A stretch of DNA of 64,000 bases from Arcuatula senhousia (lineage: Eukaryota; Mollusca; Bivalvia; Mytilida; Mytilidae): contig OZ020308.1 in NCBI GenBank assembly GCA_963971305.1, forward strand, positions 26,069,275 through 26,133,274. The letters are read 5' to 3'. A program made the translations under genes and the position numbers. Below are positions 61,701 through 64,000 of the stretch, piece after piece (the first letter of the stretch is position 1; each line of letters starts with the position of its first letter). Under the pieces are notes generated by a model, which saw only the letters and a program-made list of their open reading frames with translations, was not told the origin of the DNA and did no database searches.

Positions 61701-62660
61701 TGGACCTTTATGTCAAAAATTAACCAAGTTGGTAAACAGGAAGTAGGTGAGCGACAGACCTGAAATCAAATCCCACCTTATGGGAGCCCATGCTGATGCT
61801 GCATACCAAATATCAAGAAGCTATGATTAGTACTTGCTGAGAAAACTGTTACGAAAACTTTCTATAATTGGACATTTATGTCAAAAATAAACTAAGTCGG
61901 TAAACAGGAAGTAGGTGAGCGACAGACCTGAAATCAAACATCACTTTATTGGAGCCCATACTGATACTGCAGACCAAATATCAAGAATCTGCGATTAGTA
62001 GTTGCTGAGAAAACTGTTACGAAAATGTTCTATAATTGGACATTTATGTCAAAAATTAACTAAGTTGGTAAACAGGAAGTAGATGAGCGACAGACCTGAA
62101 ATCGAATCCCACCTTATGGGAGCCCATACTGATGCTGCATACCAAATATCAAGAGGCTGGGATTAGTAGTTGCTGAGAAAACTGTTAGGAAAGTATTTTC
62201 CCCGCCCGCCAGCCCGCCCGCCATTCACCATTTTATAACCCGGATTTTCACTAGTGAAATCCGGCCAAAAATTAACAAGATTATAAACAACATACTTTGT
62301 GACTGTTTTTAACAAGGACTGATTTTGAAGAAAAAAAATGAAGAGAACAAGAATTTGTCCAAAGACAAAATGACCAATCATGCAACATTTAGGAGAAACG
62401 GTTTAACAGCCCAGAACACTATTTGCCCCTCTATTTTGTACATGTAGATGGGACAAAAAACTATGAGTTTCAAATAGATACCTTCAGATCCAGAACAACT
62501 TGTACTATGCCTGACCAATCTCTGATGATTAGAAATAGACCCTTGAATCTAAAATACTGAAGCCATCCACAAAGTGTCACCTCTTCTCCAACATTGTCCA
62601 ATGAAAGCTGGCCACAAAGGTGGGTCTTTGTAGTAAAACTGACATCTTCTCTGACAGAAG
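40547..62660 (-). CDS. DARS2: Mitochondrial aspartyl-tRNA synthetase (17 coding exons, first exon missing)
   Basis: The enzyme charges mitochondrial tRNA(Asp) with aspartate in the matrix. Seventeen exons on the - strand, all with GT donors, AG acceptors and matching phases, give about 593 residues to a TAA stop; vertebrate DARS2 is about 645. Order: OB-fold anticodon-binding domain ([10 protein letters not shown], residues 46-55); class II motif 1 region ([18 protein letters not shown], near 170-187); amino-acid-binding QSPQQFKQLLM (202-212); motif 2 ([20 protein letters not shown], 219-238); the bacterial-type insertion (GAD) domain (about 300-425); [10 protein letters not shown]; the [10 protein letters not shown] loop; [13 protein letters not shown]; motif 3 ([13 protein letters not shown], 537-549). 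The bacterial-type architecture separates it from cytosolic DARS1. The N-terminal targeting peptide is not visible and should lie on an exon above 62661. Assignment is by recognition of the family. Confidence 0.97.
40735..41577. repeat. 66-bp minisatellite derived from DARS2 exon 17
   Basis: About 13 units, most of 66 bp, marked by GGAAGCTTTACATATCACAG on the + strand. The part read on the - strand as GACTTTTAGCTGTGATATG, within a 27-nt core, is the same as the exon segment coding [10 protein letters not shown]. Because 66 is a multiple of three, units near 41212-41475 stay open on the - strand and repeat [20 protein letters not shown]. Units at the left (40735-41130) have more indels. Confidence 0.93.
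41738..42843. mobile_element. Element with central 146-bp repeats and ATGCCCC/GGGGCAT ends
   Basis: The head ACAAGAATATGTCCAACAGA with ATGCCCC at 41762 and the tail AGAAGGGGCATAAAA enclose three 146-bp units (starting 42339, 42485, 42631; marker GTCATTCATG). A GGACGGATGGATGAACGGAC run precedes the tail. A different element is nested at 41856-42330. A short relative lies at 62335-62460, and part of one unit is at 51745-51900. Confidence 0.7.
41856..42330. mobile_element. 475-bp nested element with TTAAAG target duplication
   Basis: The perfect 14-bp terminal inverted repeats CAGACCTGTTTACC and GGTAAACAGGTCTG are flanked by TTAAAG on both sides (41850-41855, 42331-42336). Removing the element and one TTAAAG restores the host repeat (TTCTTCTTAAAGTGGTCATT), which fixes both boundaries. 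The interior has CCAGTAGTTTTT repeats and CGTAGTTT motifs. The frame at 41881-42165 has no recognisable content. Confidence 0.88.
43226..43301 (-). CDS. DARS2: DARS2 visible exon 16 (517-541)
   Basis: Encodes [20 protein letters not shown] then GGIAL, leading into motif 3. Family members usually have D-Y/F-G-A-P-P; here it is SCGCPP. Acceptor AATTTTGCAG, donor CTTG|GTAAGA; ends in phase 1. Confidence 0.95.
43411..44350. mobile_element. Central-repeat element interrupted by a SINE-like insertion
   Basis: The head AATGGGACATTAAATGATAC is followed by two units of about 180 bp (CATGCTGGAAATYGAACTTGA), a GGACGGACAGACACCG run and the hairpin tail CCTGCCACTTTGTGTGGCGGGG. It is the same family as 52056-52636. 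A lone tail hairpin is at 57666-57704. Confidence 0.8.
43818..44291 (+). mobile_element. 474-bp SINE-like insertion with 14-bp target duplication
   Basis: CCGAAAAAAAAATG stands on both sides (43804-43817 and 44292-44305), splitting the host element just before its tail. The insert begins with GTGAGT repeats and GTTGGTGTTTTACGCCCGTG and ends GTCGCCTCTTACGACAAGC ... GGGCCTATTCGCCA. It is far richer in GC than its surroundings. The long variable target duplication fits reverse-transcription-mediated insertion. I did not find clear A and B box promoter motifs, so the SINE label is tentative. The frames within it are not genes. Confidence 0.75.
44469..45210. mobile_element. GTCTCG-type element
   Basis: The head (ACAAGAG ... 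GAATGTCTCGACTGCGGGCA) and the tail CTTCGCAGGGGAGACAAAAA form a degenerate inverted pair around TGTCTCG.CTGC. A second head copy at 44664-44710 (TATGTCTTGCCTGCTGGCAC) shows nesting or partial duplication. The interior includes two copies of GGGGATGCAACTGT...GGGGCATATGCATACCAAG about 180 bp apart. Same family as 54571-55920. Confidence 0.7.
45601..45711 (-). CDS. DARS2: DARS2 visible exon 15 (480-516)
   Basis: Encodes [20 protein letters not shown] then [29 protein letters not shown] forms part of the aspartate and ATP site. Acceptor TTTGTTTTAG, donor TTAAAG|GTTTGT. Confidence 0.97.
46183..46262 (-). CDS. DARS2: DARS2 visible exon 14 (453-479)
   Basis: Encodes [20 protein letters not shown] then VKTHPEQ. 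The AHHPFTAP loop is the family histidine loop. Acceptor TTATTTGTAG, donor GAACAA|GTAAGA. Confidence 0.97.
46263..47642. other. DARS2 intron 13, no recognised element
   Basis: A 1.4-kb intron. Apart from the CRE-like site and a possible non-coding + strand donor near 46876, I see no repeats with clear ends. The - strand frame over 46105-46470 is exon 14 read through into both introns. Confidence 0.5.
46643..46650. promoter_or_regulatory. Isolated palindromic CRE-like site TGACGTCA
   Basis: It lies in intron 13 of DARS2, about 240 bp before a + strand sequence ending CATTTTCAG|GTAAGAAC that looks like a first exon with donor (near 46876). Taken together this could be a small internal + strand promoter. 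An 8-bp site alone is weak evidence, and no + strand coding exon was recognised downstream. Confidence 0.2.
47643..47723 (-). CDS. DARS2: DARS2 visible exon 13 (426-452)
   Basis: Encodes [20 protein letters not shown] then FLPKEDG. FLWV.DFPLF is a hallmark of bacterial-type AspRS. Acceptor CTTTCAG, donor GGAG|GTACAT; phase 1-1. Confidence 0.96.
48354..48540. mobile_element. Short MITE next to the exon 12 donor
   Basis: The ends GGCTATTCCATTAATAATTG and TCAATTCATTTATGGAATGGCC are inverted repeats. Pairing extends to ATGGGGGATTGGAAGGCACT against AGTGCCTTCCAATCCCGCCC. It is 187 bp long with an AT-rich centre. Confidence 0.85.
48552..48606 (-). CDS. DARS2: DARS2 visible exon 12 (408-425)
   Basis: A 55-nt exon, [18 protein letters not shown] plus one base. 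It matches the family LG.LR segment before the RG..... FLWV region. Acceptor TTGTCTTCTAG, donor AAAAG|GTCAGT. A MITE ends 12 bp past the exon. Confidence 0.9.
48789..48808. repeat. (TG)n microsatellite
   Basis: Ten TG units, followed by GAGTGTTTTATGCCCTTTTA, which resembles the 5' part of the SINE-like insertion at 43818 (GTTGGTGTTTTACGCCCGTG). It is probably a SINE relic 70 bp from DARS2 exon 11. Confidence 0.6.
48878..49030 (-). CDS. DARS2: DARS2 visible exon 11 (357-407)
   Basis: Encodes [20 protein letters not shown] and ...[19 protein letters not shown]. The PGD..I.A.G pattern is typical of the insertion domain end. Acceptor TTTTTTTACAG, donor AAACCT|GTAAGT. Confidence 0.93.
49299..49361 (-). 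CDS. DARS2: DARS2 visible exon 10 (336-356)
   Basis: A 63-nt exon, [20 protein letters not shown] then C; insertion domain. Acceptor TCTCTTTTCAG, donor GACTGT|GTAAGT; phase 0-0. Confidence 0.9.
49404..49622. mobile_element. MITE in DARS2 intron 9
   Basis: The imperfect inverted ends TTACACTGTAAACGTCGAAATT and AAAATTTTCACAGTTACAGTAA enclose AT-rich DNA with CGCGTGGGGGTTATTTTCGC. About 219 bp; no coding capacity. Confidence 0.65.
49762..51434. mobile_element. 1.67-kb element with TAA target duplication
   Basis: The ends AGCCCCCGTCACACTGGTCC and GGTCAGTGTGATTGGGGCT are inverted over about 35 bp (continuing through CACGACCTTACTACGATC). Both sides are flanked by TAA, as in PIF/Harbinger-type elements. 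The inner parts near each end are rich in CGTAGT and ACGAT motifs. No transposase is readable, so it is a non-autonomous copy. A foldback element is nested at 50456-50632. Confidence 0.8.
50456..50632. mobile_element. Nested foldback element
   Basis: The left arm GGTCTTGGATTGAATTATTT..TTATTGTGTGCATAT and the right arm ATATGCACACAATAAATAAA..ATCCTAGACCCC pair over about 40 bp. A second inner pair is ATATGACCCT near 50507 with AGGGTCAGAATT near 50576. It is 177 bp long, inside the TAA-flanked element. Confidence 0.8.
52056..52636. mobile_element. Central-repeat element, second copy of the 43411 family
   Basis: Head AATGGGACATTAAATGGTAC, about four units of 115-130 bp with ATCATGCTGGAAATTGAACT, a GGACGGACGGACACCG run, and a tail with the hairpin CTCGCCACTTCGTGTGGCAGGG. 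It carries no SINE-like insertion, so it shows the uninterrupted form of the element at 43411. Confidence 0.82.
52864..52971 (-). CDS. DARS2: DARS2 visible exon 9 (300-335)
   Basis: Encodes [20 protein letters not shown] and ...[12 protein letters not shown], the start of the bacterial-type insertion domain. Acceptor GTTTTCAG, donor GGCACT|GTACGT; phase 0-0. Confidence 0.92.
53455..54440. mobile_element. Central-repeat element with about 135-bp units
   Basis: Six units marked by TAAAATATAGGTCACAGTGA and CCATCTAGTGGTGAAATATC, starting near 53550, 53663, 53808, 53953, 54088 and 54234. They are followed by TTACGGACAGACAGACAGAC and a short tail. The ends are approximate and there is no coding capacity. 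Confidence 0.7.
54571..55920. mobile_element. GTCTCG-type element with about 181-bp central repeats abutting DARS2 exon 8
   Basis: Head ACAAGTGTGGCC..GTATGTCTCGCCTGCCGGCA, tail TCGTCGCAGGCGAGACAAAAA. TGTCTCGCCTGC at the head pairs with GCAGGCGAGACA at the tail. In between are about 6.5 units of 181 bp (markers ATATCAGATGCCTAGCTATT and GTCACTGGAGCGTGAAAATG), then a CGCCGCCGCCGTCGCC run at 55838-55863. The tail ends three bases from the last base of DARS2 exon 8. Confidence 0.85.
55924..56097 (-). CDS. DARS2: DARS2 visible exon 8 (242-299)
   Basis: Encodes [20 protein letters not shown], then HSWPEGE and [13 protein letters not shown]. Acceptor CTTATTTTCTAG. The donor AAG|GTGATT is weak: the terminus of the element at 54571-55920 starts at its fourth intron base. 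Confidence 0.96.
56660..56764 (-). CDS. DARS2: DARS2 visible exon 7 (207-241)
   Basis: Encodes [20 protein letters not shown] followed by [15 protein letters not shown]. This is class II motif 2, with the RDE that contacts ATP and the tRNA acceptor end in the family. Acceptor TTTTTTATACAG, donor ACACAA|GTATGT; phase 0-0. Confidence 0.97.
57174..57245 (-). CDS. DARS2: DARS2 visible exon 6 (183-206)
   Basis: Encodes [20 protein letters not shown] followed by SPQQ, the active-site QSPQQ loop. Acceptor TTATTTCAG, donor CAACAG|GTAAGT; phase 0-0. Confidence 0.97.
57666..57704. mobile_element. Solo tail hairpin of the 43411-type element
   Basis: ATAATGCCTTGCCACTTTATG followed by GGCAGGACATAAAAG resembles the terminal hairpin of the elements at 43411 and 52056. 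No body is attached. It lies five bases from the last base of DARS2 exon 5. Confidence 0.55.
57710..57756 (-). CDS. DARS2: DARS2 visible exon 5 (167-182)
   Basis: A 47-nt micro-exon encoding [16 protein letters not shown], the class II motif 1 region. Acceptor TTGATTTCAG, donor CAGGG|GTAAGC. An element tail begins within a few bases of the donor. Confidence 0.95.
58417..58612. mobile_element. 196-bp MITE with TA target duplication
   Basis: CTGTGGATTCATTTATTTTC..GTGGGTATCAATTTTCGTGG pairs with CCACGAAAATTGATACCCA...ATGAAACCACAG. TA stands on both sides, so it is probably a Tc1/mariner-type MITE. Confidence 0.88.
58672..58795 (-). CDS. DARS2: DARS2 visible exon 4 (126-166)
   Basis: Encodes [20 protein letters not shown] and ...[13 protein letters not shown], the family-typical YRYLDLR segment leading to the catalytic core. 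Acceptor TTGTTCAG, donor CATG|GTATGT, ends in phase 1. Confidence 0.95.
59504..59680. repeat. Fourfold tandem copy of the DARS2 exon 3 tail and donor
   Basis: The exon tail coding ..[11 protein letters not shown] plus the GTAGGTT donor recurs downstream (on the - strand) with tail ends at 59624, 59572 and 59512, spaced 51-60 bp. Two copies keep a CCAAG|GTAGGT donor; the third has TTAGGT. The coding sense is partly kept (for example ..IIIMEHSK). Confidence 0.85.
59675..59773 (-). CDS. DARS2: DARS2 visible exon 3 (93-125)
   Basis: Encodes [20 protein letters not shown] and ...[11 protein letters not shown]. The MxTGEIE motif continues the family pattern from QENL in the preceding exon. Donor AAAG|GTAGGT, phase 0-0. 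Its last 35-50 nt plus the donor are repeated three more times just downstream in the intron (59504-59630). Confidence 0.95.
60147..60310. mobile_element. Second, diverged copy of the CTGTGG MITE
   Basis: CTGTGGTTTCATTCTTATTT..GGGTATTAATTTTCGTGG on the left and ACTAAAATAAATGAATCCACAG on the right. It is 164 bp, with a shorter centre than the copy at 58417. It lies about 280 bp from DARS2 exon 2. Confidence 0.82.
60595..60690 (-). CDS. DARS2: DARS2 visible exon 2 (61-92)
   Basis: Encodes [20 protein letters not shown] and ...RPEGQENL, the second half of the OB-fold. Acceptor TTTTTTTCAG, donor AATCTG|GTTAGT; 96 nt, phase 0-0. Confidence 0.95.
61460..62264. mobile_element. Central-repeat element with about 168-bp units and CCGCCC tail
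   Basis: Four to five units marked by AAACAGGAAGTAG (61568, 61735, 61902, 62071) and CTGAGAAAACTGTTACGAAA. A CCCGCCCGCCAGCCCGCCCGCC run (62203-62222) and a near-palindrome CCGGATTTTCACTAGTGAAA with TCCGG (62240-62264) follow. A related fragment lies at 58080-58190. No coding capacity. Confidence 0.7.
62335..62460. mobile_element. Short relic of the 41738-type element
   Basis: GAACAAGAATTTGTCCAAAGA at the left and TTTGCCCCTCTATTTTGTAC...GATGGGACAAAAAA at the right match the head and tail of the element at 41738 without its central repeats. Confidence 0.5.
62482..62660 (-). CDS. DARS2: DARS2 visible exon 1 (residues 1-60)
   Basis: It encodes [20 protein letters not shown] and the OB-fold start [25 protein letters not shown]. 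The acceptor is TAATTGTAG|C, the donor CTGAAG|GTATCT, end phase 0. An ATG lies 55 nt upstream in frame, but the sequence between is a hydrophobic run without conservation and contains the acceptor. I therefore take 62660 as an internal exon start. Confidence 0.92.
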
Positions 62661-64000
62661 CTACAATTACATGAATGCATAAAAATAATAATAAGTAAAC
62701 ATGGTAAATTGACAAACACTTTTACACTTGTTTTTTTTTTTTTTACATGTCAAGAAGGATCCTTCATCATGTTCATTCATAATTTTATTGGTTTTGAATC
62801 CTATGCATTGTATTTTTGACTTAAGATCAATTGCTATAACAGGCAACAACCAATTGTAACATTGTTGGCTGCTGGCTGTTTACCATTATGGATAAAAATT
62901 GCCACTGGTTTATGTTGGTTGTTAGTTGTAAATTTATTATACATCTCTTTATCTTCTTTGTATATAGAGATATCAAAGGTCTTTACAATGGAATTGTATA
63001 CTATACATGAACCAGCACCATGGTCCATGTAGGACCAGAATGTCCTTTTTCATTGTTTTTCCAGTGGCAGTCAAAACTCTCATCCACAATTGGCAACAGT
63101 GGAACAACCTAGAGTATAAACCACCAGATTTGGCCTACATTCATTCCAGTATGATGCTACATTGTACTAATCTATGAAATACCCAGTAATTTACCCCAGG
63201 AATTTAGGGAGGGGATGTCTTTAGAACACTATAAGGGTCTTATTGGTAAGTGGGACATGTGGGAAGGGGTCGTATATACATTTTGTAAATGCAGTTTTTT
63301 TGCAAATAACAATTTAGTCTTACCTTTAATGTGACTAGGTTATACATATTTTTAATGTTTAACGTTTATTGCTTTTTGTCTTTTTTATTGCTTGCATGAA
63401 AACTTTTCTTTTATCATGTTAATAAACAGTACATGTTTGTGTCATATGTGTTTCAACTGTTTAAAAGTTGATATAGATATATTTCCATTTTAGTTTTATG
63501 TATTTCTTCTCTGACCTGATCTTTGTCTTGCTGAAGGTGTATCTTTTACATTATTTTGTAACCCTCTCCCATGGCATTTCCTTCAATTTGTTGAAGTTGG
63601 CCCACATGATAAGATAAGATAAATTTATTGTACTAACACATTTCAATAAATGGTTATGACACAACTAAAGAATTAATAACATAAAATACAAAGAAACAAT
63701 ATGACTTAATAAATGAAAATGGACGAGTTAGCCACTAAAGGTAGATACTGTCAGGTTGGGAGAAACCCCAATTGGGATATAGTATCCTAATTGGGATATT
63801 TTCATATACCCCAATTGGGATATATTGCAGTTTTTTGCTAATAATATTTTTATGCTTAAGAGGAGCACAAATTGTCATTTAAATATCTGAAGAGCATATG
63901 CATTGTTCCAGGGCAGGGTTGGCAAAGTATTGACCGCCCGGGTTTTCCATCAAAGTGGGCAATACTGGGTAATAAGAATTTATTCATGAAAAAAATCCTA
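62661..64000. other. Upstream of the first visible DARS2 exon; first exon not found
   Basis: A mitochondrial targeting exon in phase with 62660 should lie above this point. I found no Met-initiated, Arg/Ser-rich frame with a suitable donor here, so it is probably beyond 64000. The region holds (T)12 at 62731 and a three-copy motif CCAATTGGGATAT (63767-63826). Confidence 0.4.
63767..63826. repeat. Three copies of (C)CCCAATTGGGATAT
   Basis: AACCCCAATTGGGATATAG, ATCCTAATTGGGATATT and ATACCCCAATTGGGATATAT follow each other at about 25-bp spacing. The CCCAATTGGG core is palindromic. Function unknown; it may be an element terminus. Confidence 0.6.

Noticed and set aside
62661..62715. Met at 62715 with hydrophobic [19 protein letters not shown] as a secretory signal of the synthetase
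   Set aside because: The enzyme family is mitochondrial, and an AG acceptor lies exactly before the conserved part. The hydrophobic run is AT-rich intron sequence.

Overview
The window is animal nuclear DNA, AT-rich and full of introns, most likely from a bivalve mollusc (a mussel-type genome is my best guess). The reasons are GT-AG split genes, a nuclear gene for mitochondrial aspartyl-tRNA synthetase with animal-like exon structure, and many short non-autonomous elements of the kind common in bivalves: TA- and TAA-flanked MITEs, elements with central tandem repeats, and a SINE-like insertion. The species is an inference; no database was searched.

Region 1 (1-31200) is a nearly perfect tandem array of 28 units. 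Fifteen units are 890 bp (short, S). Thirteen are about 1350 bp (long, L) because they carry the same 460-bp segment at the same site. In order the units read SSSLLSLLLSLSLLSSLSSLSSSLSLSL. A four-unit block (2671-7614) is repeated at 7615-13135, and a 577-bp inverted-repeat element sits in the second block only. The units are not plain satellite. On the + strand they hold short open segments bounded by splice signals, whose phases agree with each other and with the gene at the right edge of the array. On the - strand they hold an ankyrin-repeat-like reading frame. Which strand was originally coding is unresolved.

Region 2 (31160-36728) holds the 3' end of an unrecognised + strand gene. Its penultimate coding exon (31160-31439) begins inside the last array unit. 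Its last exon (33369-33874) lies in a 2300-bp segment that is duplicated in tandem without visible change, so the genome has two copies of the last exon. The protein end is rich in Ser, Gln, Arg and Asn and looks disordered. A 1-kb element with long terminal inverted repeats follows (36465-37496) and contains a small Cys/His-rich reading frame.

Region 3 (37498-40546) is intergenic and made of old repeats.

Region 4 (40547-62660 and beyond) is the - strand gene DARS2. Seventeen coding exons with consistent phases give about 593 residues from the OB-fold to the stop codon; only the N-terminal targeting part is missing. Its introns are crowded with elements, several ending within a few bases of a splice donor. 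Two tandem repeats inside the gene are copies of DARS2 exon ends: a 66-bp minisatellite carrying the class II motif 3 coding segment upstream of the last exon, and a cluster of copies of one exon tail with its donor site.
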